Shown here piece after piece: positions 1-10,719 of a stretch of DNA of 64,000 bases. The notes beneath the pieces were generated by a model, which ran no database searches, was not told where the DNA came from, and was given only the letters and a program-made list of their open reading frames with translations. Position numbers and translations under genes: made by a program. This DNA is from Larix kaempferi. Taxonomy: Eukaryota; Streptophyta; Pinopsida; Pinales; Pinaceae. Every line of letters begins with the position of its first letter. Position 1 is the first letter of the stretch. The DNA lies in contig BSBM01000361.1 of the NCBI GenBank assembly GCA_027924585.1, positions 42,920,501-42,984,500 on the forward strand. Direction: 5' to 3'.

Positions 1-324
1 TGTTACTAGTGCTCCCTATGCTTCAAAACTAGGATTAAGAGGTTGCATACAAAGTGTTTGAAGAAAGTCATGAACTAGATTTAATAACCACCCACCAAAA
101 CATCATATTAGATCTCATTTGGAACATTACATTGGGTTCAGATTATATTTAATGGATTTCACATAAATATCCATATCTTAAATTATAAATGCATTCCTCT
201 ATTGACGAACTATAACATCTCATAAGCTTTCATAAATCACTGTCTGGATAAAGTTGGAAACCAATAATATTTGCATTGGAATGTTGGAGTTAATATTCTT
301 AATTTTTAATTGTGGGTATTAGAG

Positions 325-336
325 TGGTACTAGAGC
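325..336 (+). other. Primer-binding-site-like sequence of a decayed LTR element
   Basis: The 12-mer TGGTACTAGAGC matches the initiator-Met tRNA PBS used by many plant LTR elements (TGGTATCAGAGC) at 10 of 12 positions. It lies about 95 bp before a decayed reading frame on the same strand, as a leader would. No LTR could be defined upstream, so this is suggestive only. Confidence 0.35.
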
Positions 337-419
337 ATGTTCCTCAAGAGATGTAGGACTAAAGAGGAATTTCGAAGAAAATTTGAGGTTCAGACTTTCA
401 AAAGAAGAAAATTTCATCA

Positions 420-1245
420 ATGGCTATATTTGTAGATGGAAAAATGTTACCTTCCTTCTTTCCTACCTCATCACCTAAAGAGAAGAAGCCTACATGGGAG
501 AAGATATCAAAGAAACTATATAATAAACAATAGGAGTTAGAGCATAAATTTTAGCAATGTAAAGCCTTTCTACCAGAATGCTTTGCATCACGAATCATGG
601 AAAGGATGTTAGGTGTATTTACCAATGGAGTCACCAAAGGTTCCTATGATAAGATTGGTTAAGAAGGTAGTAAATTCACTATCATTATTCAGCCATCAAA
701 TGATCACGAGGAAAGAAAAAATAAGCCATCATGTTGGAGACCCAAATAAATTGAAGCAATTTTCAAAAACTCGCTACAACCAAACGATAATTTGGAACAA
801 AAGGAATCACAAATTGCAACCTTGAATCTTCTGGTTGAATGCAAAGTGGAGGAGCATGCCATCACAAATGGACCACAGGGGAATGATGAAATTGTAGTGC
901 AAAGGTATGATAACAATTCTAATTTTTGCAGCTAAGTTATATTTCCTTGCAGAAACATGATATAGTATCAATTTCATGTAAGGTTGATTGTCTTGTAGAA
1001 TCTTTTAATGTCGGTACTCAATTTTTTGGCGTTAGAGATGAATTGCGCGTTGTGGATTCATGCCACAAGCATTCTGATTTTGTATATTAGCCATTAGAAA
1101 ATGTGAACAAGATAGAAACCCTAAGCAATGAGTGGTTACCAGGAGCTAAGAATGCAATGTTGTTGGTATCCCAAGCAAGAAAACCAAGAGGAAACCCTAA
1201 TATGCTATGGGAAGATGCTTATAATTTTTACATATCTTATTAGGT
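420..1245 (+). pseudogene. Decayed gag-like or unknown ORF
   Basis: Reading the plus strand gives long protein-like stretches broken by a few stops and at least one frameshift near 940-980. The first part (about 420-935) is lysine/glutamate-rich with a probable helical segment. The second part (about 980-1240) continues in another frame with hydrophilic, gag-like composition. I see no zinc knuckle, protease or RT. A PBS-like site precedes it at 325-336, so it may be the 5' part of an old LTR element. I do not recognise the protein family. The overlapping minus-strand frame at 704-916 looks like a shadow. Confidence 0.35.
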
Positions 1246-1552
1246 TGTCGAGTTAATTTTTTTTTAATATGGTGTAGTAATGAGGGGTTAAACAAAAGCT
1301 TTATTAGAGAGAGAATTGAAGATGGTTGGGTATGAATAGATGACTAGGGATAACCATAAGTTGAGAAGAAGAGGAAATCAATGTCTTGGGATCTTGATCT
1401 TGCTTGGACAAAATGGAGAAATGATTAGCATATTGAATGAATTTTCCTTTCTCACCATAGGTCAGTGTGGAGTCAACTTACTTATTTCTAGGTGATGTTT
1501 TAGCATGCTATCCTTTTTCAATGTTTTAAGGAGCTTGAGTAGTAGTAGAGGA

Positions 1553-2290
1553 TTTATAGTCTTTGGAAAAATGTTCGTACTCATGATAGGATTTGTGTTG
1601 AAAATGAAGTTGTTTATAATCAAATTTCTATAGATGAGTCCAATTGTCCAAATATAAAGTTACTGCTTACGAGAACCCTTTCTCCAAATCTACTTCAACA
1701 CAAATCCTTACACATGAAAACATACTTAATCTGGGTTTTGACTTGCCAATGTATTTTCCTTAGGGTATTTTGAATGGCTTCAAGAGACTCGTCACTCCAA
1801 CAATGCAATGAAAGATGAGGTAATTGAACCCATACTAGGACCATATTAACCACACAAACCTCCAAATAAAAAATCTAGAGTCTAGCTCTTGAGATACATT
1901 CCTCTTGATCCATAAAATAAGTACCACTTTGAAAGACAAGGTCCATGTTTTCTTTCAATTCAAACAAGGATGTATACAATCCTATAATACATAAAAGTAT
2001 AAGAAGTTACCTTATATCATTATATTTCACTTTAATTGCATCCACTAGTGCAGTGCTGTGGGAGAGGACCACAAACCTATAAACTAACCAATGGTATATT
2101 TTCCATCAAGAGATGAGACCATAATGAAAAGGAATAGAGGGAGAAAGGTTGACATCAGGGATTAAGGCTGCCTTCTTCATGAATCTTGAGAGCATGTACT
2201 TCTATGAAGACTCGCTAAAGGAGGTGACATAGGCTTATAAAGCCAAATCTTTGGCGAAGGAGGAGATGGACTTCCCCCTCACCAATTCAT
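1553..2290 (-). pseudogene. LINE ORF1 fragment (DUF4283-like with degenerate CCHC)
   Basis: On the minus strand the translation follows the plant LINE ORF1 pattern: a FELKENMDLVFQSGTYFMDQ-like block, then WVQLPHLSLHCW, then a frame change into GKYIGKSKPRLS and VEVDLEKGF. It ends with a decayed knuckle, HKSYHEYEHF, where family members usually have a CxxCxxxGH arrangement. Several stops and at least one frameshift break it. LINE ORF1 proteins of this type bind RNA and accompany the RT-encoding ORF2. No ORF2 follows in this orientation. The LINE tail at 3140-4800 runs the other way, so the two are not one element. The identification rests on remembered family motifs. Confidence 0.6.
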
Positions 2291-3139
2291 TTATAGGAGG
2301 GATGATCAAATTAAATTAAATAATATATGGAAGTGAATCAAAAGACTAAAAATTCAACATAATGCAAGTAAATGATATACAACATTCCCTCATCAAATAA
2401 AAACTTAATAATTTACATATAATACCAAAGATTATATAAATATATTCAATTAAAAATAAAATAACAAATTAATTGAAAGCATTAATAAAAATTACATTGC
2501 AATGAATGACTTTCTGAAACAAATATAATGAATGACTTTCTGAAACAAATATGCATAATAACTATAAATTCATATTCTTCTCTTATACTATATTTTTATG
2601 AATATTTGTAAATGGAATATATAACCTGATATAAATGTGTAAAACAATTTCTAAATAAAAAAATTTATACATTGTTAAAAATAATGTGAACAATTTAATA
2701 TAAATATATATCAATAATTCTCCCATGAACATTCAAAACATGTATTCAAACGTTTTTTTAGAATGTATAAAGTTTTAATAGTATAGGTATACCAATAAAA
2801 CTAAATTTCATGACATAGGACAAAATAAAAAATCTAATATTGAAAATATGATAATTCTTGAAAAAAAACATATAAAACTATTTGACAAAAGTAATCCAAG
2901 AATTAAAGTTATTAAAATGTATGGGAATATGAAAGTGACTTTTTTCACATAACTGGTCATCTTTGCTTTTAAATGTAATTTTTCTTATATAGTAGCATAG
3001 TAAATTCGGACTTGAGTTAACCTTAGTCTTAGCCTCAAATGTGATGTGAAAATTATATATTAAGAGACAAATAAAATTATGTAAAAAATATTAAGAATGA
3101 AACCTTATGTTTCCCTACATTTGGATCTATAATACCCCT
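2291..3139. other. AT-rich spacer, no gene seen
   Basis: This is AT-rich DNA with no credible reading frame. The only structure I noticed is a 26-bp tandem duplication around 2502-2555 built on ATGAATGACTTTCTGAAAC. Confidence 0.6.
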
Positions 3140-4800
3140 GCTATTAGCTCGAATGCGTCCACCATCTAGCGTGGGTTATGCAAAACTCTTCTGATTCTGA
3201 AGAAGTGTCTATGCTGAAATGTTGGTCGTGGTATTTTGGATCATATTGGAATTGACCCGATTATGGGGTTGCGGGACGATTTCTGTCTCTCTTCAGCTTT
3301 GTTGAAATTTCTTCACTCCAGGAAGATCGTGGTCCTTTCGCAGCTTTATTCTGGTCGAAATAAGGAGGACTTTTTCTCTGCTTGGCTTCAGTCAGATGAT
3401 CTGGGACTTGTAGTTCAAGATGCCTGTGAGTGGCAAAATTATGTTATTAGAGTAAAGGTTGTTGGGATACGCTTGAAGGATGAACCTAATCGTTTGGTTT
3501 GGGATTGGAAAGACTCCAATGGTATTATATCATCGAAACTTGCTTATGACTTCCTCATTTATGAACAACTGGCGATGGATCCCTGTTGGTGGTGTACTAA
3601 AATCTGGAAGTGGAATATTCCATTGAAGTTGGGCTATTTTTTGTGGTTATGTTTGGATAATAAGGTTCTCAAATGGGATAACTTGCTTAAACGAGGATTC
3701 ATTGGACCCGGTTATTGTTTCCTCTGTGCAAATGATGCTAAAACTATGTCTCACTTATTTGTGCATTGTCCTTTCTTTATTGCTATCTGGAATTCTTGTC
3801 AAAATATTATGAACTTTGTGGATGCTTGGAAAGGTTACACCTTTATGGATTCTATGGGAAGTTGGTTTCACATGAAGTCTTTTTATCGTGAGATCCCTTT
3901 GTTTGTTATCTAGGAAGTATGGAAATGCAGGAACTCTACTATTTTTTATGGAATTTGTCCTAGACCTCTACCGGTTGTGTTTAAAGCCATTTCCTTGTAT
4001 AGGACATTCAATAAAAAGAAAGCTTATACTAAGCTTAGAACTCTCATCCCTCTAGTTTTTTATTTTGATATTTCGGTAGGCTATTTTGATGGTGCACAGT
4101 GGAATGGCTTATGCGAGGAAGGCATGGTGTTACAAATAAGGATGGGGCATATTATCTTTCTGTGGATGGGGGCTGGATCGGGTACTAATACTCAAGCGAA
4201 ATTGTTGGCCTTATGGAGCACCATGTGGATTGCTCGGTAGTGAGGTCTTTTCAGGTTACAAGTGGTAGGTGACTCCCATTGCATTATCAATTGGAATGAT
4301 GGGAAATCTTCCTTCAATGTTCTCCATCTTGGATAGTGGATGTCCAGAATTCAAGAATTGAAGGAATAATTTGAACGGATCTCATTTAATCATATCTTCC
4401 AGGAATTTAATAAGGATGCATATCGGTTAGCTAAGGCAGTTGTTGGACTGATGAATGGCCTACTCCACTATGAAGAGTTTTTGGATAATGTTCCTTCGGA
4501 TGAAGGAACCTATCATATTTTCTAGTTTGGTTCTTTTGGGGACTTTTGGTATATGTTGGACATTTCTATCTTGGACGATGTTGTTTGTATCTTGGTTCTA
4601 TGGGGAAGGATATTTATGTATATTTTTTGTTAGTAGTCTATACACCTGCTGGGGGTTGCACTTATGAAGATAATGTTTTTATGGTTTTTTTATGAGCATG
4701 AGAATAAGCTATAAAAGGAATCTCTCTATCTATACACCTAATGTAACTTTGATTCCATAAGAATATCAAGTTATGTTTTTTCGGCTTGAAAAAGGAAATT
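3140..4800 (+). mobile_element. 5'-truncated LINE (3' part of ORF2)
   Basis: Only the C-terminal part of a plant LINE ORF2 is present: the region after RT, a zf-RVT zinc-binding segment, and an RNase H-like domain. The body starts near 3140 in the middle of the ORF, the usual result of incomplete target-primed reverse transcription. The 3' end, near 4780-4797, carries TTTTTTCGGCTTGAAAAA. A nearly identical motif ends the second LINE, near 32925 on the minus strand, which places the two in related families. I could not define a target-site duplication. Confidence 0.75.
3221..4530 (+). pseudogene. LINE ORF2 C-terminus: zf-RVT and RNase H
   Basis: The frame runs from about 3221 to 3911, stops (TAG), resumes in the same frame to 4240 and continues with more stops to about 4530. 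The zinc-binding part shows CFLCAND...SHLFVHCPF (about 3715-3775). The RNase H part shows the first catalytic aspartate in YFDGA (about 4083) and another in VVGDS (about 4265). The expected glutamate block AELLALW reads AKLLALW. The last aspartate block, normally ADxLSK, reads AYRLAK. Two catalytic residues are therefore lost and the enzyme would be dead even without the stops. The related minus-strand LINE at 33.1-34.6 kb keeps all four residues. Confidence 0.75.
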
Positions 4801-4867
4801 TCTTACACAACTATAGAAACATCCAACCAAATCCCAAAAATATAAATACTTAAAAAGTTGGTTTCGA

Positions 4868-5540
4868 AATAATCTTAACACGGATCTTCGGTTGAGCTGA
4901 GGCTCCCCTCGCTATCGATAGTTTCATTAAAACCTCTGACAACTTTTACACTATATTTGGATTTCCACGGTCTCAAGAGTAAGAGCAGGGGCATTCTGGA
5001 GCAAGCATTTCAAAACAATGATTTCCTTTTGGAAGTATGAAACAAGGATTTCCCACTTGCTATGGATTTCCCACAAAAGAAAAAACCAAATCAGTTGGTT
5101 ATTCGAATGGATATCATCCTAAAAGAAACAAGTATGCACAAAAAATAAGCAACATGCATGCACAGAAAATAAGTTAATGGATTCCAATGGATATCGTCCC
5201 ACACAAGCATTCACACGGATTACAATGCATATCGTCCCAGACAAGCATGCACATGGATTCTGCATGCACATCATACAAGAAAATGTGTTCAATTTTGAAC
5301 GATGCACAAAAATAAGATAATGGTAAGACCAATTAAATAACAACAGAAATAACATAAAATTCTTACCGTAAGAAACGTGCGTGGGATGTGTAGGCACTCA
5401 AGATCAGGAAGTCGCTCCAAGAAATTGATAAGAGGACCACCACCCTGTTTTTCCCTTTTAAGCGTCAATATCCAAGAATAGATATCAAGTTCCTTCAATG
5501 ATTTGAAGAATAGATATCAATTTCCTTCAATGATTTGCAG
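4868..5540 (-). pseudogene. F-box/LRR/FBD-type gene fragment A
   Basis: On the minus strand an LRR-like stretch reads GPLINFLERLPDLECLHIP (about 5430-5370). It is followed by ACGGTAAGAA, which looks like a splice donor, and an AT-rich intron-like segment. Further down (5060-4930) is a broken FBD-type block resembling MLAQNAPALETVEI in the copy at 46.1-46.3 kb. Plant FBD proteins usually have an N-terminal F-box that contacts SKP1 in SCF ubiquitin ligases; none is visible here. The same stretch recurs at 45,970-46,330 and 50,400-50,690, including a GCACA(A/G)AAAATAAG sub-repeat. This is a gene scrap, not an intact gene. Confidence 0.6.
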
Positions 5541-5579
5541 AATATTATAAAAGGTCAAAAAAATTAGCATTAATGGAGT

Positions 5580-6590
5580 GGGCTATTCTCTGGACGATTT
5601 GCACCCAAGCCCACTAGGTACCGTCGAGAGATCCCTCACGTCGTTAGGAAACCGGATTCGTTTCCCTCCCTTTGCTGGTCATTAGAAAAATGTCGATCAC
5701 TAACATGCGGACCCCACGTTGTCCAGAAACTGAAAAATCCTAAGTTTGAATGAGGAACTGCACCTCAACCAACCAACCAGCTATGTGCACATCCTCTTCC
5801 GGGCTGGCATTTCTGGTAGAATTTGAATTTTGAAATTTAAAATGCCCACACTCCACAAATTTGAAACTTCAAATGCTGGCAGTGTGTAATGCAGATAAGA
5901 AGACGAGCGGTGAGAGTTCAAGGAAAGTTACAGAACAGAGGCACATTCAAGTCGAATGGAAAGAAACCCTAATGGCACATATCATTAAGACTCTGTCCAA
6001 ATGATATAAGAGTCAATGGAATGCTGCTTTACGAACTTTCTCATGCATTTTTCAAACTCAATTTGGAATGCAGGAGTAATTTGACTGGACTGGCATTTTG
6101 TTGGAATTGGGGCATAAACGTGTTTTCAGCAAAGAGATTTCTGGAGATAATAGGTAAATCATGAAGCATAATCTTAAGATCCATATTTATTTTCTTTGCA
6201 GGGATTAGCAAGAGATGCATTACTACCGCCGTGTCTGGGCTATCCGCTTGCTAATCTTCGGATCTTAAAGATAGACATGCAGGTATATGATGGGAGGTAA
6301 ATCCCTATTTGTGGATGCTTGTTGCAGATCACTCCTGATCTAGAAACCATGGAAATCCAAATACCTGAATATGTAAAGGAAAAGAATCAGAGAAAAGGTT
6401 CACGAACTAATAAAGCTATTAGATTTGAGGACCAACTAATAAAGCTTAATTATAATAATTCTTATTATGGGAGGAAAGCGATTCCAAAGTCCAACTTCAT
6501 TATATATTATTCATTATCCGAAAAGAGAGATCTCAAGTGGAGATTCATTTTCCACTTAAAGCCAAGGTCAATTTTTGCTTAGTCGTGGTT
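5580..6590 (+). pseudogene. F-box/LRR/FBD-type gene fragment B
   Basis: The first 600 bases match, in inverted orientation, the segment 43,340-43,850 plus 45,921-45,960. A likely splice acceptor, TTTTCTTTGCAG, ends near 6202. It is followed by an exon reading LPPCLGYPLANLRILKIDMQ, the LRR-like lead into an FBD domain, then a stop. After a short deletion the frame resumes with ITPDLETMEIQIPEYVK (6329-6379) and stays open to 6582. Compared with the copy near 50.6 kb, about 20 codons of the FBD are missing. This fragment lacks the hAT insertion found in its paralogue and so acts as an empty site. Fragment A beside it faces the other way. Confidence 0.6.
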
Positions 6591-6607
6591 TGAAGGATAG
6601 AGCTCTT

Positions 6608-6610
<3 letters not shown>

Positions 6611-6660
<50 letters not shown>
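6611..6660. repeat. (GA)n microsatellite
   Basis: About 24 uninterrupted GA dinucleotides follow the FBD fragment. A shorter (TA)n tract lies near 6915-6931. Confidence 0.95.
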
Positions 6661-6664
<4 letters not shown>

Positions 6665-6978
6665 CTAATCATTATTCTATTCTATTTGATAAATTGTGAA
6701 GAGCTATCCTCTGTATGACAACCAAGTCTCTAGCATGTTCACCTTTCTTGTTGGTATAATCCTAGATAGCTATTCTTTACAAGAATAGAACTGAACTCAT
6801 ATTTCTTTGAACTCTTCTAGATTTGTTTATTTTATATTTTCTAGGATTTGTTGGGAGATGCACTGTATTAATAAAGAGCCTTATTCTTCGTTTTTTTGCT
6901 TAAAAGAAAAATATTATATATATATATATATTGATATTGTTTCAGCGGTCTCTAAGATCGACTTCATTAGAAACAACT

Positions 6979-7212
6979 TAGAAATGGAGAGAGAAGACAT
7001 TGTTACACACAATATAAAACTATTAACTATTGCAATATCTCATGTACAAATGATATCTCCAATATATAGAGATGAGAGAGTTGTTATCAGATCTAACAGT
7101 TTCTAAATATAGATGAGATAGGTTGAGATAATATCTCAACCACACACCAAACTAGCAGATAATCTCTCATCTATCAACAAATAAACACACAAGATCAACA
7201 TTATCTCTAACA
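6979..7212 (-). repeat. 3' LTR of a short minus-strand LTR element (outer element)
   Basis: The first 60 bases (from 6979) recur at 18,767-18,826 with few changes, beside a PBS. In the element's sense the LTR starts TGTTAGAGATAATG at 7212 and is preceded by the purine-rich tract CATTAAGGGAGGA (7213-7225), a copia-like polypurine tract. Length is 234 bp. The outer element runs on the minus strand and was later split by the gypsy element. Confidence 0.6.
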
Positions 7213-7548
7213 TCCTCCCTTAATGTTTATCTCGAATTTACTTGTAGAGTAATCGTGGTCTTCATATGCACTTGCCAGAGGATTTCATCACTCTGGGTTT
7301 TATCAAGAACTTTTCTTGTACCTGCACCTGATTATTGACATCCATATGAAAATAAATCCATCTATTGGAATATATGGGTGCTCAGCCGCTATAACCGCCA
7401 ATTCTCTAGGAATCCTTTTCAGCTACATGGTTCATCAATGTTAAATAGACCTTGGTCCTTCATACTCTGAGAATGTTTCATCTCAACTTTCCCTTTAACC
7501 ACATCAAGCTAGACCTTGATCCACACCCACTCTATATATAAGAGGGAT
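7213..7548 (-). mobile_element. Outer element, internal part next to its 3' LTR
   Basis: This is the left remainder of the outer element's internal region. It would join the segment starting at 17,325 if the gypsy were removed. No retroviral domain is recognisable and stops occur in every frame. Its end nearest the LTR is the polypurine tract. Confidence 0.45.
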
Positions 7549-8403
7549 TGTTGGTAGGCGGTTTGACAAGGAAAGATCGCGGCACTGCTGACACCGCGAC
7601 ATGTTGGATGAAGGCGTGAAAGGAGCATTTGGTGCCAAAGGATACCGCACTTGGCGGGTTTTGGGTCACTTGGACCATGTATTTTGTAATATTGAGTCAA
7701 GTATACCGCAGTTGGCGGGTTTTTGGGTCATGTATTTTGTAAGATCGAGTCATTATACCGCGGTATGTGGGTTTTTTGGTCATTAAACCAAGTCAATTAG
7801 TCGATTGTTCATAAGTGTCGATTAGCAAAGTGGACAAGTATTGTAGGAGGCGGAAGCCTATAAATATAGAAGGATTGTAAGTGTTAGAGGAGGAGGAGGA
7901 GTCGATAGATAAGAGAAAGAGATAGAGATGTATGCAAAGATAATGCTCGAGATGCGCAGAGATTCATGTACTGCCTTTGGTTTGCCACAGTAATATAAGG
8001 ATGATGATTTGGTGCAATCTGTGTGTTTATGGTAATGTAATTATCTGTTTTCTATTGCTATGATGTGAATACCGCAATAATGTGTTACCTGTCTATCTGA
8101 AAATGTTGCGATTAAAGTAATATGCGATCTCTGTTTCTGGTAATATTAAATGCTGTGATGTACTAGAACTTCATGATGAATGTTTGGAATTGCTATTAAT
8201 ACCATATTGCCGCAACTTGCCTCCTCCCTCGGCAGAAACATGGTTCCGTCTGCTCTTCCTGGATGCCTCGGGTGAGACCTCATCCGCTCTGCGGGTGTTG
8301 CTGGGTGGGCTCAAACCTGCTCGGGCCGGTGCCCAGGGAGACTACGGTATGGGTCGACAACTGGTGGACCCCTATCAACTGTGAGGTCGCAACTTAGCCA
8401 ACA
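7549..8403 (+). repeat. Gypsy 5' LTR (855 bp)
   Basis: Begins TGTTGGTAGGCGG and ends GCCAACA. It matches 16,465-17,319 over its whole length with scattered substitutions. TATA-like CTATAAATATAG at about 7858-7869 is a plausible promoter core, with U5 running to 8403. Confidence 0.92.
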
Positions 8404-8405
8404 AA

Positions 8406-8423
8406 TGGTTCTGTTGTCGGGAC
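8406..8423 (+). other. Gypsy primer-binding site (tRNA-Asp-like)
   Basis: TGGTTCTGTTGTCGGGAC starts two bases after the 5' LTR. It resembles the plant tRNA-Asp PBS (TGGCGCCGTTGCCGGGGA), and most differences are C-to-T changes, which fits methylation-driven decay. Confidence 0.6.
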
Positions 8424-8446
8424 TGTGTGCAGAGTAGAAGGAGGTC

Positions 8447-8920
8447 ATGTTGTGGCACCCGACGAAGCTGGAGATACAAAAATGGTTCGATCAGAAGTTG
8501 CAGGAGTTCGCTGAAGAAGAAAGCTGGAACACGCGATTGACGGTAGATCACTGGGTGGAAAGATATATTCACGACGGACTGCATGAAGGGTTTTTCTGTG
8601 AATTTTCGGTCATTCTATATGAATGGTTGTCGAAGCTGACCTTCCAGAAAAGGAATTTCCAGGGTGGTGAACCGACGATTTGGACCCCGGAATTGATTCA
8701 GGAATTGCAGGAAGTTGATAATAAGGCATCGCGGGCTGTCAAAGTTTAGCTTGATAGCATCTTAGAAGGATATATTAGGGAATTTGCAGTTGATACAAAG
8801 AAATCCTATAGTGAAGTGGAAAGATATTTCTTTGACAGACTGAGGGGAAGGTTTTTGCTATCGCTCCAACTGTTGATTAAGATGCTAATCTGCGAGAAAG
8901 GTATATTAAAGATGCACGTT
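8447..8920 (+). pseudogene. Gypsy leader ORF / gag N-terminal segment
   Basis: An open stretch of about 100 codons (8447-8746) and its continuation after a TAG encode an acidic, tryptophan-containing helical protein in a different frame from gag-pol. Its place between the PBS and gag suggests a frameshifted gag N-terminus or a leader ORF. I recognise no domain. No canonical start was identified. Confidence 0.4.
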
Positions 8921-9000
8921 GATCAGTAGACAACCTGGTGGGAGGAGGCCGTGGGTACCGCGACTGTTGGGGAACAACACAAGGAATGGTAAAGGGGTAG

Positions 9001-10700
9001 ATGGGTGCAGACCATGAGGAGACTGTGCGTGAAACCGAGGAAGAAAGTGGCCTTACGAGGGGAGGAGCAAGGTTTCGACAGGAAAAGAGGCAGAGGATAG
9101 GAGAAGGTCCTGCTACGATCGTACTGCAAGACCGTGAAGGAAGGCCACACAGGATGAAGCGACCTCATAGTCCTGATAGGAACGACTAGGCTACGCACAG
9201 GATAGAGGCAGGACCGAACCCCACCACCAACGTGCCCACACCTCCGCTCACTAGCTCTCAACCAATAAGGAAAACTACTTGGACACCGTCGAGTGCGTCG
9301 ATGCCGCAAAAGTTAATTGGTAGTAGTAATACAGCGACAGGAGGAAGGAATCCCAAGATGGCGAGAGATGATGCTAAGCTATCGTTGTTCCATGGCAGTG
9401 CGATAGATAATCCAGAGCAATATTGGTTTTTGTGTGAAGCAGTCTGGACCATGAAACAAATCACTGATGACGATGTTAAGAAGGGACAATTGGCCACAAT
9501 GCTGCGAGGTCGTGCATTAGATTGGTTCATGAAATTTGTCTTAGTCCCTACGGTGACTGCAGCTAATTCATTGAATGAGATTTGGGATGGGCTAATTATT
9601 AAATTTAGACGGCCTAATTCAGAGGCCCAGTATATTACTGAATTGAAGGAAATGAAGCAGTATCCCAATGAGACGGTATGGGACTTCGACCAGCGATTCA
9701 AGACGCTGATGGAAAAGGTTAGTTTTGATATGAGTGTTGTCCAACATTAAGAATGGTTCATCGCGGCACTGCTACCCCATATTCGGTTGCCGTTGATGTA
9801 GCAAAACATATCGACACCTAGCGAAGCTCTGGAGATTGCAATGCGATTGGAGGCGTCACCAATTGGAGATAATGCAACTGGGATGTCGTAGATACAGACA
9901 CAGCTCGCTAACCTAACTATATAATTGCAAGATTTAAAGAAGAACAAAGAACAACACGATGAAGTATGGTGTACACGATGTCGACGAGAGGGACATGCGA
10001 AAGATGATTGCCCATATTTTCATAGCTATTTGGTCTCAAGTGCACCCAATTCGCTGAATGGCGGCAGTATGCCATGGTGTCATGTCTGCCAGGTGTTTGG
10101 ACATGGTCATGATAATTGTCCGTATATGCAGAAAATGGTAACAACCCTGCAAAATCTGTATTGCACCTTCTGTAAGTCGATAGGACATGACGACAAGGAC
10201 TGTCGTGCATATGGGTTTCTATAGGAGAGAATGTGTGATGCTTTCTATGTCAAAGATGATCAGCATGCTGCCCCGTTGCAACTGCAGGTATCTCAGCCGA
10301 TGCCTCAAGCACATATGCAATTTGTACCGTAGCAGCAGCAACCGCAGCAGTTTGTGCCACAATATACACTAGTGAACCCCCCGCAGCCTCAGTATGTGCA
10401 ACAACCGCAGTATGCACCACAAGGGCAAGGGATGCCACCAGCACCCATGCAACAATAGTTTAACCAACCTCAGTATCAACAGCAAGGAAGCTATAAGGAC
10501 ATACGTGGTGGTGGGTTTGGTCATGGAGGAGGAGGCCGAGGTGGTCGACGACCTGTTCAATGTTACCACTGTGCGGTATGGGGGCATTATCAGTGCGACT
10601 GCCCACTGCTATAGAATCAGTGTACGTTTTGTTCCGGTAATGATCATATGGTCGAGAATTATCCATAATTGATTGCAAGATGGAAGGCTGGGAACACTCT
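9001..10700 (+). pseudogene. Gypsy gag with five CCHC-type zinc knuckles
   Basis: Gag packages the element RNA. The frame opens at ATG 9001. A retrotransposon-gag capsid-like domain lies at about 9370-9740, including LFHGSAIDNPEQYWF and LRGRALDWFMKF. Three CX2CX4HX4C knuckles follow at 9970-10,011, 10,078-10,119 and 10,162-10,203. A Gln/Pro-rich and then Gly/Arg-rich linker leads to a fourth knuckle at 10,561-10,602 and a fifth at 10,621-10,662, where the last Cys has become Tyr. In-frame stops at 9187, 9748, 9799, 9889, 9922, 10,222, 10,330, 10,456, 10,612 and 10,666 break it, mostly TAG. One knuckle is usual in plant Ty3 gags, so five is unusual. Confidence 0.85.
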
Positions 10701-10719
10701 GCAGCTACAGAACCCAGTA

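Noticed and set aside
5119-5397. 92-codon minus frame with hydrophobic stretches resembling membrane segments
   Set aside because: It overlaps the intron-like part of fragment A and reads out of frame with the LRR segment.
6245-6330. Possible short intron between IDMQ and the FBD continuation in fragment B
   Set aside because: It has GTATAT and TTGCAG borders, but at about 45 nt it is too short for a plant intron. Alignment with the copy near 50.6 kb shows exon sequence with a deletion.
9258-9701. 147-codon minus-strand frame
   Set aside because: Exactly antisense to the gypsy gag capsid domain.
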